DNA of 64,000 nt from CAWAYH01 sp963786195 (GCA_963786195.1 CAWAYH010000006.1:496001-560000), one strand, 5' to 3'; positions 10,051 through 20,385 are shown, counted from the first letter of the stretch. The notes: generated by a model from the sequence alone, not told the origin. Translations and numbers: made by a program.

Positions 10051-11096
10051 ATGTCTCCTCCGGAGGCCCGCGACCCTGCCGTCGACGCTGATGCAGACGA
10101 AGCGATTCAGGAGATCGCCGAGGTCCTTGCCAGGGCCGTGCGTCGCGACTATCCACCGGGCAGCCTTGCACGCCGTGACGCCCATCCAAAACATCACGGC
10201 TGCGTGCGCGCCGAGTTCCGCATCGAGCCCGACGTCCCCTCCGATCTGCGGCACGGCGTATTCGCCACGCCCCGTACGTTCCCTGCGTGGATACGGTTCT
10301 CGAACGGCGCGCCGCGCGCTCAGTCCGACCGCCGCCGCGACCAGCGAGGCATGGCGATCAAGCTGCTGGACGTGCCCGGGGAAAAAATGCTGGACGACGA
10401 GCGGGACGCGCAGACGCAGGATTTCGTCCTCGCCAGCTGCCCTCATTTCTTCATCCGATCGATCCCGGACTACGTCAGCTTCGCGAGGGCGGCGGAGAAA
10501 AAGCCGGCATTCCGCGTGCTGGGTTTCTTCTTCGGCTGGAATCCGCTGGCGTGGAGGCTGCACGAGCTACGTGCGCTCGTGACAACGTTGCAGCATGCGT
10601 CCAACCCGCTCGGCATCCGCTACTGGAGTCAGACGCCGTACCGTCTGGGGCCGCATGTCGTGAAGTATTCCGCCGAGCCTCTCGGCACGCCGCCCGTGCA
10701 GGCGTCGTCGGACTCGCCGGACTTTCTTCGTGAGGCGATGGCCGATCACCTCGCGCGACAGCCGGCCGTCTTCGTGTTCATGATCCAGCGACAGGCCGAT
10801 TCGGCGCTCACGCCGCTCGAGGATTCCACGGTCGAATGGCCGGAAGGTATTGCGCCCTTTCGGCGCGTGGCGACCATCACGATCCCCGTCCAGCGTTTCG
10901 ATTCACCCGAGCAGCTTGCGCTGGCCGAGCACATCTGTACACCCCGTGGCACACGCTTCCGGCGCACGAACCGCTGGGCGGTGTCAACCGGACACGGCTC
11001 GTCGCCTATCGCACGATATCGAAGCTGCGGCACGAGATGAACGGCGTCCCGCGACGCGAGCCGCGCTCGCTCGAGATCGAGCCATGGTGGACCTGA
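10051..11096 (+). CDS. Catalase-family (haem-dependent) protein (frame break near the 3' end)
   Basis: About 347 residues. Catalase-like features are the early HPKHHGCVRAEF segment (putative distal His), RFSNG, RGMAIKLLDVPGEK, TQDFVLASCPHFF and YWSQTPYRLG. It is shorter than classical catalase, and I do not see the usual proximal-Tyr motif, so it belongs to the catalase-related branch rather than a proven catalase. The frame changes near 10937. The next frame supplies the expected tail (GGVNRTRLVAYRTISKLRHEMNG in two parts) to a stop at 11096. The next gene encodes a dihaem cytochrome c 43 bases downstream, so the two probably act together in peroxide or organic-substrate oxidation. Confidence 0.78.
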
Positions 11097-11139
11097 TGTC
11101 GTCCACGAAGACGCTCGGGGCTGGCTGAAAGGAATCGGC

Positions 11140-12912
11140 ATGCGGGCAAAGAGCTGGCTGGCGATCCTGATCGGCATCCTGCTGATCGTGTTTCTCGTCG
11201 TGTTTCTCCGGCGTGCGAGCGGTCCTGAGCTGATCGAGGCGGCGGCGCTTCCGCCACCGACGGTTCCCGAAGGGCACAACGGGCTCTCGGACGCGGAACG
11301 CGCCACGTTCTACCACCTTACCGAGGGAGGCGAGCTCTATCCTCTCGACTGGATCCTCGCGCTGGAGGTCGAGGACGCGACACCCGATGGACGGCCTGCC
11401 GTCAGACCGTTTCTCGACAACATCGAGCGCTACGGGTTCCTGTCCGACCCGAAAAGCGCAGGCAATCCGTACGGCCTGCCGGTCGGGATCTCGCTGGGAC
11501 AGTCGAAGATAGACGGCATCGAGAAGATCGGGCTGAACTGCACGGCGTGCCATGTCGGACAGGTGCAGTACGCGGGCCGCGCGGTTCGCATCGACGGCCT
11601 CGGCAACATGGCGCTCGTCAACAGGTTCCTGCAGGACATGGCGCTCGAAACAGAGCGCACGTTCGGGAATCCGCGGCGTCTCGAGCGGTTCTGGTCGCGC
11701 GTCCGCGCGGTGCGTCGGGCCCGCCGCACCAACCCGCCCCCCGGATCAGCGGACACGACTGCACCGGACGAGTCGATGGCGGCGCGCATCAAGGGCCTCT
11801 TCACGCAGAACCGCGGCCTGCTCGAGGCTCAGGTCAACGCGCTCCGCGACGTTCCCACGTTGAAGCGATCGCTCGGCATCAGCACGGAGGAAGGTTACGG
11901 GCGCCTGGATGCGTTCGGGATCGGCCGGGACGAGCTGTTCGGCGCCATCGGCGGCAACAGCCTCCCCGCCGACGCCCCCGTCAGCCTTCCGCACATCTGG
12001 GGCATGCAGTACACCGGCTGGCTGCAGTGGGGCGCGAACACGAACTCGGTGATGGAGCGCAACATCGGGCAGGCACTCGGTGTTGGAGCGCTCTTCGACC
12101 AGAACTTCAGGAGCACAGTCCGGATCGACAACCTGCACACGCTCGAAACCCTGGCGTACAAGATCACGCCGCCCACGTGGCCGGCCAGTTTTCCGCCGAT
12201 TGACACGGCGCGTGCCCAGCAGGGCCGCGAGCTGTTCGCGCAGCATTGCGCCGGCTGCCATCAGACCTTCGAGACCGATGGGGTCATGCGAAACTACAAG
12301 CTCTTCTCGATCGCCGAAGCGGGGACGGATCCCATGACGGCCCTGAGCTACGAGCGGATCGTCAAGCAGGCGGATGGGCGCGTCCGTCCGTTTCCGTATG
12401 CCGCCTTCGACCTGGTCACCCAGGTCAAGAAGGTGGCGTATCAGGACGCCGGCCTCACACCGGAGAAAATTGCGGCGCTGGAGCAGCGCGATACCCGCAA
12501 GGGACCGCAGTGGGATCCCGCGTTCCGTGCGCCGCTCCTCGATTCCGAGAGGTACGCCGACACGAAGGGGCGACGAGTGTACCGCGCGAAAACGCTGGTC
12601 GGGATCTGGGCGACGGCGCCATACCTGCACAACGGATCGATCCCGACGATCTACGACCTGCTCAAACCAGCCGCCGAGCGTCCGGTCACGTTCCCTACCG
12701 GTCAGCGTGAATACGATCCGGTCAAGCTGGGCCTGCAGACCGACCGATCGAAGTTCGTCCTGCCGCCCGGCCTCGAGCCGTTCGAACTGGACACGCGGCT
12801 GGCCGCCAACTGGAACAGCGGCCACGAGTGGTCGTTCTATCCGTCGCTGACCGACGACATGCGCTACGCGATCATCGAGTTCCTGAAGACGTTCTCGAAA
12901 GAACCGTTTTAG
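11140..12912 (+). CDS. Dihaem c-type cytochrome (cytochrome c peroxidase / RoxA-like superfamily)
   Basis: A 590-residue protein with an N-terminal membrane anchor or uncleaved signal (residues 4-24). Two haem c motifs are present: CTACH at Cys134-His138 and CAGCH at Cys370-His374. Spacing and length fit the large dihaem peroxidase group that includes MauG-like and rubber-oxygenase-like proteins. It should sit in the periplasm, tethered to the inner membrane. The ATG has AAAGGA eight bases upstream. It follows the catalase-like gene closely on the same strand. The specific substrate cannot be told from sequence. The stop is one base from the stop of the convergent membrane protein. Confidence 0.82.
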   Translation: MRAKSWLAILIGILLIVFLVVFLRRASGPELIEAAALPPPTVPEGHNGLSDAERATFYHLTEGGELYPLDWILALEVEDATPDGRPAVRPFLDNIERYGFLSDPKSAGNPYGLPVGISLGQSKIDGIEKIGLNCTACHVGQVQYAGRAVRIDGLGNMALVNRFLQDMALETERTFGNPRRLERFWSRVRAVRRARRTNPPPGSADTTAPDESMAARIKGLFTQNRGLLEAQVNALRDVPTLKRSLGISTEEGYGRLDAFGIGRDELFGAIGGNSLPADAPVSLPHIWGMQYTGWLQWGANTNSVMERNIGQALGVGALFDQNFRSTVRIDNLHTLETLAYKITPPTWPASFPPIDTARAQQGRELFAQHCAGCHQTFETDGVMRNYKLFSIAEAGTDPMTALSYERIVKQADGRVRPFPYAAFDLVTQVKKVAYQDAGLTPEKIAALEQRDTRKGPQWDPAFRAPLLDSERYADTKGRRVYRAKTLVGIWATAPYLHNGSIPTIYDLLKPAAERPVTFPTGQREYDPVKLGLQTDRSKFVLPPGLEPFELDTRLAANWNSGHEWSFYPSLTDDMRYAIIEFLKTFSKEPF

Positions 12913-12913
12913 G

Positions 12914-13438
12914 TCAATACGCGCCCGCTGCCGTGCGACGGTTCCAGAACAGCGCGGCAAACCCCGGGAAGAACGCGAAGCTCCACGCCGCGAGGTGCCA
13001 GGCGTAGTTCGGGCCTCCGGAATCGTGCCGGGTCCAGATACCGGAGATCAGATAGAACGCGACGCCGGAGAGTACCGCGGCGACGACCCCGCGCAGGACC
13101 CCGCCCGCGATGCCTCGTTCTCGCGCCAGTTGCCCCTGAACCAGCGCGAAGCAGATCCAGAACAGCATCCACGCCGGGAACATCGCCGCGAGCCGTAACC
13201 ACGGCGCGAGCAGATAGAACGAACAGGCGGCAAGCACACCGATGAGCGGCCCTGCCAGCACACCGGCGACGACGCGTCGTTCGCGCAGACCTATGGCGGC
13301 GCCAATGAACAGACACATGACGGCGCCGTGGACGATGCCGTAGGCCACCCGGTGGCGCAAGTTCATGGCCGCCCAGAAGAAGTCACCGAACGTCATCACC
13401 GCTGCGAGGATTATGGAGGCGATAGCTGCGTGGAGCAT
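12914..13438 (-). CDS. Small integral membrane protein, unknown function
   Basis: A 174-residue hydrophobic protein with about five predicted membrane spans: residues 3-25, 33-50, 58-80, 85-103 and 118-137, then a last one near 148-165. It contains GDFFWAAMNLRHRVAYGIVHG, typical of small membrane proteins common in acidobacterial genomes. No catalytic motif is recognised. It is convergent with the dihaem cytochrome gene and divergent from the DUF2207 gene. Confidence 0.65.
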   Translation of the reverse strand: MLHAAIASIILAAVMTFGDFFWAAMNLRHRVAYGIVHGAVMCLFIGAAIGLRERRVVAGVLAGPLIGVLAACSFYLLAPWLRLAAMFPAWMLFWICFALVQGQLARERGIAGGVLRGVVAAVLSGVAFYLISGIWTRHDSGGPNYAWHLAAWSFAFFPGFAALFWNRRTAAGAY

Positions 13439-13539
13439 GGGGGCGGTCTATATTACACGGGCTCAGCGCTTTCCCCTCTAACACGACCGAAACACGAATG
13501 CCCTATGATCGAGGTGTCCGAGTGGACAGGAGGTGCCCC

Positions 13540-15212
13540 ATGCGGGCGCTTGTTGCGTTTCTCGTGTTGCTGGCCACCCCCGGCGCGGCGCAGGCTGCCA
13601 AGCAGGTACCTGGGCCGAGCGCTTCGACTCCCACATCCGCGTCCAGGCTGACGGCACGCTCGAAGTCACCGAAACCGTCCGTTTCAGGTTCGAGGGAGGG
13701 ACCTTCACGCACGTGTTTCGCCTCATCCCTCGACGCCGGACCGACGGGATCGAGATCGTCAGCGCCGAAATGGACGGCCAGCCACTGACGTTCGGCAAGG
13801 GCACGGGACAGGTCGAGGTCCGGCCGGGATCGCCGACGCGCGTCGAATGGAAATTCGCGCCGCGTCAGGACTCCACGAACATTTTCGTCCTCCGCTACAT
13901 CGTCCGTGGCGTAGTCCAGCGCGCGAGTGACGTCGACCTCCTCCAATGGCGGGCCCTGCCGAGCGAGCATGACTACCGAATCCAGTCGAGCGAAGTCGTC
14001 ATCGACTATCCCGCGGCGCTGCGCAGCGAACCGCGGGTGGCGTCACGGCGCGTCGCCGAACTGAACGTCGTGCCGGGCGAGCGGAGCGTTCGGATTCTGG
14101 CACACGGGATCGGCAGGAACGGGTGGGTCGAACCCAGCCTGCAGTTCGATGAGGGGAGCGTCATCGCGGCCGTTCCGGCGTGGCAGGCTCGCCAGCTGCG
14201 CGCGGCCGCTGCCGCGCCTCGCTGGGCAACCGCGGCGCTGATCGTCTTCGCCTCAGGTTTCATCCTGATGCTGGCGCTGCGCCAGCGGTACGAGAGCCCG
14301 CCGAAGGACACCTGGTCTCCCGCCCGGGCTGACGCGCCGCCGGACACCTTGCGGCCGGCCATCGCCGGCGCGCTGACCACCAACGGAAGCGTCGCCATCC
14401 AGCACGCCATGGCCACGCTCTTTGCCCTGGCCGATCGCGGCGACATCACGATCGTCGAGGAGCCGCGCAAGTGGGCTCAGCGTCAGTACGCGCTCAACCG
14501 GATCGCGACGCCACGGCCGAAGGCGCCGGAAGAACAGGCGCTGCTGAACATCGTGTTCCGCCTCAAAGGCCAGCACGTGGATACCGTCACGCTCGCGAAG
14601 GCGCGCAACAACGTCACGCGGCGGATCCGCGATTTCCAGTCAGCGGTGCGCAGCGAACTGCAGGCGCTCGGCATGCTGGATGCCGATCGGATGCGCAGCC
14701 GCCGGGACTTCCTGGGCTTCTCGCTGGCGCTCCTCCTCATCGGGGCGATGCTCTGCGTGCCGGCCATCATCCTCACGCGGACCTACGAGGGATGGCCATT
14801 TCTGGTGGTCGGCGCCGTGTTCGTGGTCGCGATCGTCGGGTTCGTCTTCTACGGATCGCTCACGCCTCTCTCGAATGAGGGCGTGCGGCGAGCGGACCAC
14901 TGGCGCGCGTATCGGAAGTACCTGCGTGATGTCGCGCGCGACCGGATGCACCTGACCGCGGAGTCTCCGGCACGCCTGCTGCCATACGCCGTGACGCTCG
15001 GGCTCGCCGGGGCGTGGTCGAAGTTCGTCAAGCTCCATCCGACCGGCATCCCTCCATGGTTCCATGCGCTCGCGTCGACTGGCGCGGGCGACGACGGCGG
15101 TTTTCCCGCGTTCATCGCGTACGGCGGCGCGGTCGGCGACGGTGGCAGCTCTGCAGCCATGAGCGGCGCGGCCGGCGGAGCCGCAGGTGGAGGCGCGTCG
15201 GGGGCAGGCTAA
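13540..15212 (+). CDS. DUF2207-type secreted membrane protein (frame break after the signal peptide)
   Basis: The ATG at 13540 has a strong AGGAGGTG site and gives the signal peptide MRALVAFLVLLATPGAAQA. The frame then changes near 13605. The downstream frame gives the DUF2207 ectodomain (FDSHIRVQADGTLEVTETV; FTHVFRLIPRR), a membrane span near 14225-14290, a cytoplasmic region, two further spans near 14705-14860, and a Gly/Ala/Ser-rich tail. This order matches DUF2207 proteins, which are envelope proteins of unknown function. The stop TAA at 15210 is the first base triplet of a long inverted repeat. Confidence 0.8.
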
Positions 15213-15453
15213 TCACTGCAGATTGCTGACTGCGGATTGCGGATTTCCATTGGTGATTGGGGATTGCGGATTGATTGAGGATTGCGGATTGATTGGGGAT
15301 TGCGGATTGATTGGGGATTGCGGATTGCGGCCCCGTTAGCCAAATGCGGACTGCGTGTGCGAATCCGCAATTAATCGGCAATCACCAATCAATCCGCAAT
15401 CCCCAATCAACAATGGAAATCCGCAATCCGCAGTCAGCAATCCACAATGATTA
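15210..15453. repeat. Stop-to-stop inverted repeat, GGATTGC word family (copy 1)
   Basis: The whole spacer between two convergent genes is an imperfect hairpin. The left arm 15210-15277 and the right arm 15386-15453 match as inverted repeats at 64 of 68 positions by eye. The 108-base centre consists of more of the same word (GGATTGCGGATTGATTGG). Both outer ends are TAATCA, so each arm starts with the TAA stop of one gene. There is no T-tract, so it is not a classical intrinsic terminator, though it could stop or stabilise transcripts from both sides. A second copy of the family is at 54181-54451. Confidence 0.9.
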
Positions 15454-17908
15454 GCCTCGGAGCGTGCGCGCCGGGTCTATCTTCATGGCTCGTCTCGCCG
15501 GAACGGCGCATGCGAGGACACTCACGATCGCGAGCAGCACCGCGACAATGACGAACGTCGTGGGATCGGTCGGCTTCACGCCGAAGAGCTGGCTCTCGAC
15601 GCCGCGGACGGAGATCATCGCGCCTGCCAGACCGATCGCGCCGCCGATCGCGACCAGCCGCAATCCCTGACGGACGATCATCGTCAAGATGGACGAGGGT
15701 CTCGCGCCAAGGGCGAGACGGATGCCGATTTCCGCGGTCCGCTGCCCGGCCATGTGGGCCATCACGCCGTACAGTCCGATCGCGGCCAGTAGGAGCGCAA
15801 GGCCACCGAACAATCCGACGAGCGTGGCCATGAGGCGCTGGTTGCCGAGCGAGCGCTCGAATTCGTCCCCGAGCGTCCGCGGACCCGCGACGACGCAGCC
15901 GGCTGTCGATCTCCCTGACAATCTGGCGGACCGCCGGGAGGACGCTCATCGGATCGCTGGCGGTCCGGACATAGAGCGTGACGCCGGACTCGTAGTTCTG
16001 GGCCAGGGGCAGGTAGAAAACGGGCGGCGGATTTCGCTCGATGGCGCTGGCGTAGGCGGCGTCAGGCACGACACCGATCACCGTGAGCGGCGCAGCGCTG
16101 CCGAACGTCCGGCCGAGCGGATCCTGTCCGGGCCAGAGCCGGTCTGCGAACTGACGGCTGACGATCACCACGCGCGGAGCGGTTCCCGCGTCCGACGGGC
16201 TGAACCCCCGGCCGAGCGCGATCGGAATTCCCAGGGCGTCGAGATAGCGATCGCTGACGACGTTGATGCGAACGGTCAGGCCGTTCGAACCATCGGCCGC
16301 CACGGGACGGCCGTCGACGCTGATGGTGCCCGTACGTGAGCCGCCGCTGAGCACCGGCACACGCGACGCGCCTGCCGCGCGGACGCCCGGCAGCGCATTC
16401 ACCCGATCGAGCAGACGCGCGTACACGTCCTGCCCGGCCTGCTGGGTGTACCCGCGTACATCCAGGTTGATGTCGGCGACGAGCGTGCCTTCGGTGCGAT
16501 ATCCCAGGTCAACCGCGTACGCGTTCTGCAACGTCCGCAGAAAGAGGCCGGCGCCCACGAGCAGCATCAGGCTCAGCGCCACCTGCGCGACGACGAACAC
16601 GCTGCGCATCCGGGCCGCACGGACCCCTGAGGCGATGGTCCCGCCCTCGTCTCTCAGCGCAGCCAGCGTGTCGCCGCGGAGCACTTGAACGACCGGCGCG
16701 AGACCGAACAGGACACCGCTCGCGACCCCCGCGACCAGCGTGAACAGAAACACACGGACGTTGAGGCCCAGGCGCACGCTCTCTGGTACGCCGAAGCCAT
16801 AGAGAAGCGGCGTCCCCCACCAGGCCACGAGCAGCGCACCGGCCGAGCCAATCAGCGCGAGGAGCATGGATTCTGTGAGCCACTGCCGGATCAACCGGCC
16901 GCGATCGGCGCCAACTGCCATTCGGACCGCTACCTCACGCGTCCGCGACACGGCGCGCGCGGCAAGCAGACTGGCGATGTTGGCGCAGGCGATGAGGAGC
17001 ACGAGAACAACCGAAATTCCGAGGACGGTGAGGAACGGGCGGGCCACCGCGCGGACGCCTGGCCCATCGCCGAGGAGGACGACCGTGAAGCGACGATCGC
17101 GGTTCGAGTCCGGGAACGACGCTTGGAGCCGGCTGGCAACCAGATCGACGGATGTCGCGGCATCGCGAACGGTCGCTCCGGTTTTCAATCGGCCGACCAT
17201 GTTCAGCCATCGCAGGCCGCGTGCCTCGAGCAGGCCGAAGCCGCCGAGACTGCGGCGGAGACCGGCCGAGGGTGGCCGCACCTCGGGCTGCAACGCCATC
17301 GGCACCCAGATGTCCGGCGCAACGCCGAGCGTCGGCGCCGTGAAGCCTGCAGGCGTGACGCCAATCACGGTGAACGGGTTCCCATTGAGCGTGATCGTCC
17401 GCCCGATGGCCGCGGGAGTGGCGTTCAGGCGACGCCGCCAGAAACTGTGCGAGGCCACCGCGACCCGAACCGGCGAGCCGGCGCGATCCTCGTCAGCGAC
17501 GAAGCCGCGCCCCGGAGCGATCCGAACGCCGAGCACGTCGAAATAGTTGCCGCTGACGACCTCGCCCGTCACCTGCTTCACGACGCCGCCGTCTTCGAAG
17601 GCCAGCACGATCGACGCAAACGCCGCCAGGCCGGCGAACGCCCTGCTGTCCCGCAGATCGAGATGATCGAGGTAGGAGGAGCTCGAGAACTGGTTGCGCG
17701 CGTCCGAACCGGATGTGTACACGCTGACGACGCGTGACGGATCGGCGACGGGCGCAGCGCGAAGCAGGATCGCGTCGATGGCGCTGAAGATTGCCGAGTT
17801 GGCGCCGATGCCGAGCGCCAGCGTGATGACGACCACGGCCGTGAAGCCTGGCGTTCGCAGCAGCATCCGGGCGGCGTAGCGCAGATCGCGATAGATGTCG
17901 GACCACAT
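15451..17908 (-). CDS. ADOP-type MacB/FtsX ABC permease (frame break near 15905)
   Basis: An orphan ABC permease of the acidobacterial duplicated type, about 818 residues. It has an N-terminal span with PGFTAVVVITLALGIGANSA, a MacB-like periplasmic core, an FtsX domain with VLVLLIACANIASLLAAR, then a second core and a second FtsX domain ending ACAVPARRAMKIDPARTLRG. The frame changes near 15905 just before the last FtsX domain. The continuation is perfect in family terms, so this is one gene with an indel. The start has AGGAG eight bases upstream. No ATP-binding partner gene is adjacent. Expected role: export or envelope mechanotransmission with an unlinked ATPase. Confidence 0.9.
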
Positions 17909-17933
17909 GGAAAGACTCCTGGCCGGTGGAGAG

Positions 17934-18057
17934 AATTCCGAAGTCTGACGTTTGAGTGCTGAAGTGAAGTTGGAAACCTTGAAGTCGGAAGATAAATGTC
18001 TTCACCCTTGACACTTCAAACTTCACTTCAGCATTCAGCAGTCATAATTCAGCATTG
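17934..18057. repeat. Inverted repeat, GAATTCTGAATGCTGAA word family (copy 1)
   Basis: The left arm contains GAGTGCTGAAGTGAAGTT. The right arm read in reverse contains GAATGCTGAAGTGAAGTT, and both are flanked by variants of GAATTCTGA and TTGAAGT. It lies 26 bases upstream of the ADOP start and downstream of the small cysteine protein gene. The right arm closely resembles the right arm of the copy before lon (27213-27343). Confidence 0.8.
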
Positions 18058-18092
18058 CGACGGTCGGCGTCAATCGGGACGCGGGCGCGGCC

Positions 18093-18299
18093 CTAGGCGC
18101 GGCGCGCCAGCGCCGACAGGTGCTCGAGCATGCGGCGACGGTGGGCTTTTTCGCGGGCGGTCAGCTCCGGAACGGGCGCCTCGAACGGCAACGACCGCTG
18201 AGCCCACGCGTCGCGGCGCGCCCGCGTCCGTTCCGCGCCTGCCCGGAAGCACTGAAAACAGATCGCGTGGCGAGCGCAGATGTGATCGCTGGCCTTCAT
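18093..18299 (-). CDS. Small Cys-rich protein (68 aa), unknown function
   Basis: The start at 18299 is preceded by AAGGAG. The protein is basic and begins MKASDHICARHAICFQCFRAG, with a C-x3-H-x2-C-x2-C pattern that could bind one zinc. A charged helical remainder ends EHLSALARRA. Nothing identifies the role; a small zinc-finger-like regulator is conceivable. It follows another small gene on the same strand 28 bases upstream, so the two form a probable mini-operon. Confidence 0.6.
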   Translation of the reverse strand: MKASDHICARHAICFQCFRAGAERTRARRDAWAQRSLPFEAPVPELTAREKAHRRRMLEHLSALARRA

Positions 18300-18327
18300 A
18301 GGTGTCAAAGCTCCTTCTCGGACAAGG

Positions 18328-18546
18328 TCACCGCCCGTCACACAAACCAAGGAGACGCCGCGCCTTGATTTGCGCCTGGTGGCGACGATGCTCCAGGACG
18401 CCGTACTTGTCCGGGCCCCGAAGCCGCTCCGGCGCTGGCGCCAGCCGCAGGCCCGGGACGGCCGCGCGCAGGCCGGAGGGGAAGGTCGTGGTGGTGAGAT
18501 CCCCAAAATCGAGGGTCCGGGCCAGAGATCCGTCAAATCGAGGCAT
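18328..18546 (-). CDS. Small hypothetical protein (72 aa)
   Basis: It begins MPRFDGSLARTLDFGDL and is rich in Arg and Leu. GAGGAG lies seven bases before the ATG, a good ribosome site that argues for real translation. No family is recognised. It is the first gene of a two-gene small operon with the cysteine protein downstream, and is divergent from the TMEM175-like gene. The 108 bases between it and that gene hold a TATAGT box at about 18639 but no clear -35. Confidence 0.5.
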   Translation of the reverse strand: MPRFDGSLARTLDFGDLTTTTFPSGLRAAVPGLRLAPAPERLRGPDKYGVLEHRRHQAQIKARRLLGLCDGR

Positions 18547-18654
18547 CGGGCGTCTCCTCTATCGATGCTGCGAGTCTAGAGGAGGGGCGTGACAGGGGAG
18601 GTCACGGGCCAAACGGCCCTCAATTCCGGGGTTCTTTTGCTATAGTCCTGCGCG

Positions 18655-19347
18655 ATGCCTTCCCACCGCGGGCGCGAGATCTCCCGGATCGAGCAGTTCA
18701 GCGACGCGGCCTTTGCCTTCGCGCTGACGCTGCTCGTGGTATCCCTCGAGGTGCCGCGGAGCTACGGTGGGCTGATGGCGCTGATGCGACAGTTCCCGTC
18801 GTTTGCCTGCTGCTTCGCGCTCCTCGTCTGGATCTGGCACGAGCACAACATGTTCTTCCGGCGGTACGGCCTGAACGATGCCCTGACGGTGTTTCTCAAC
18901 AGCGCGCTGCTGTTCGTCGTGCTCTTTTATGTGTACCCGCTCAAGTTCATGTTCGATTCGATGTTCGCGCAGTTCATCCAGCCGCCCGATCAGTTCCAGC
19001 GGATGACCCTCACTCAGCTCGGAACGGCGTCAACGGTCTACGGGCTGGGTTTTCTCGTGCTGATGCTGATGTTCGCGCTCCTCTACTGGCACGCCTACAG
19101 GCGGCGCGTCGAGTTGAACCTGACGAGCCTCGAGGTGTTCGACGTCAAGATGTACGCGGGACATCACCTGGTCTCTGCGACGGTGGGCCTCGTGGCGCTT
19201 CTGGTCGCGACCGCGGCCCCGATCGCCTTCGCGCCCCTGTCTCCCGCGTGTTTCGCCCTCATGGGGCCCGGACACTGGTGGTTCGGCCGGCTGACGGACA
19301 AGCGCCGCCGAATGCTCAGAGCCCAGACCGACTTCGTGACGGTCTGA
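18655..19347 (+). CDS. TMEM175-family (DUF1211) potassium-channel-like protein
   Basis: A 230-residue protein with six hydrophobic spans. The first carries RIEQFSDAAFAFALTLLVVS, matching the R-x3-FSD motif that defines the bacterial TMEM175/DUF1211 family of potassium-leak channels. One six-span unit is present, as usual for bacterial members that assemble as tetramers. Trp-His (IWHEHN) and aromatic residues in spans 2 and 3 are also typical. It stands alone, upstream of a WYL regulator on the same strand. Channel activity is inferred from family. Confidence 0.85.
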   Translation: MPSHRGREISRIEQFSDAAFAFALTLLVVSLEVPRSYGGLMALMRQFPSFACCFALLVWIWHEHNMFFRRYGLNDALTVFLNSALLFVVLFYVYPLKFMFDSMFAQFIQPPDQFQRMTLTQLGTASTVYGLGFLVLMLMFALLYWHAYRRRVELNLTSLEVFDVKMYAGHHLVSATVGLVALLVATAAPIAFAPLSPACFALMGPGHWWFGRLTDKRRRMLRAQTDFVTV

Positions 19348-19380
19348 GGTGTCCCGGCTCGCCAATTCTCGGGCTCGAAC

Positions 19381-20385
19381 GTGCCACGAAACGCCGAGGT
19401 CATTCGTCAGTGGTCCCTTCTCCGGGACCTCGAGTCATCCCGCCGCCTGACGATTGACGAGATGGCCGGACGGACCGGCGTGACCACGCGAACCATCCGG
19501 CGGGATCTGGAGGCGCTGCAAAGCGCGGGGTTCCCCCTCTTCGACGAGCTCCACGACGGCAAGCGGTACTGGACGCTCGAGCAGCGCGCGTTCCGGCGGC
19601 TCGACGCGACCGGCTTCACGCTGGCGGAGCTCTGTGCGCTGTATTTCAGCCGCACGCTGGTCGAGTGTCTCGCCGGCACGCCATTTCACAAGGACCTCGG
19701 GAACGCGTTCGACAAGCTGGCGGGCGCGCTCACGCCCGGGATGCGGCAGTTCCTCGATCGGCTGCCCGTCGCGATTCAGGCGAAGGCCGGGCCTGGCGCC
19801 GGGCTCTCCAGTGGAGCCGCTGATGCGCCGGGCAACAGCGCGCGCGTCGCACAGCTCCTCGACGCCACGCTCCACCATCGGCGCGTGTCGATGCGTTACC
19901 ACTCGTTCTCGAGTAATCGGGAGAAGTCCTACCTGGTCGAGCCCCACCGACTCGTCTTCGCGCAGGGCGCGCTGTACTTCGTCGCGTTCGTTCCAGAATA
20001 TGACGAGCTGCGTACCTTCTCGGTGGACCGGATACTGTCACTCTCGCTCACGGAGGAGCGGTTCGAACCGGCCGATCTCACGGTGGACGCCTTCGCGCAC
20101 TCGCTCGGGGTGCATCAGGGAACTCCAGAGCGCATCGAAATCGCGTTCGAGCCGGGCATCGCGCGATACGTACGGGGGCGCGTCTGGCATCCCTCGCAGG
20201 CGATCACGGACAACAGCGACGGCAGCCTGGTGCTCACGCTCAACGTCACCGACGACTGGGCGCTGCGAAGCTGGATCCTCAGCTTCGGCGCGCTCGCCCG
20301 CGTGGTGTCTCCGGCGTCGCTGGCCGCCGAGATCCTCGCCGACATCGATCGGGCGCGCTCGCAGTATGTGCCGGCGCTCGAATGA
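19381..20385 (+). CDS. WYL-domain transcriptional regulator (HTH-WYL)
   Basis: A 334-residue protein. Residues 1-70 form a DeoR-like winged helix (LTIDEMAGRTGVTTRTIRRD). Residues 165-235 form the WYL ligand-sensing domain, with VSMRYHS, EPHRLVFAQGALYFVAF and ELRTFSVDRI. The C-terminal WCX region follows. The start is GTG at 19381 with no obvious ribosome site. WYL regulators sense nucleotides or other ligands and often act at DNA-damage, defence or metabolic genes. The target here is unknown. The stop is followed by 171 bases without a supported gene. Confidence 0.85.
   Translation: MPRNAEVIRQWSLLRDLESSRRLTIDEMAGRTGVTTRTIRRDLEALQSAGFPLFDELHDGKRYWTLEQRAFRRLDATGFTLAELCALYFSRTLVECLAGTPFHKDLGNAFDKLAGALTPGMRQFLDRLPVAIQAKAGPGAGLSSGAADAPGNSARVAQLLDATLHHRRVSMRYHSFSSNREKSYLVEPHRLVFAQGALYFVAFVPEYDELRTFSVDRILSLSLTEERFEPADLTVDAFAHSLGVHQGTPERIEIAFEPGIARYVRGRVWHPSQAITDNSDGSLVLTLNVTDDWALRSWILSFGALARVVSPASLAAEILADIDRARSQYVPALE

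Noticed and set aside
17934..18057. Intrinsic terminator of the small-protein operon
   Set aside because: The hairpin arms are long and AT-mixed with no following T-tract, and the same family sits upstream of lon, so terminator identity is not supported.
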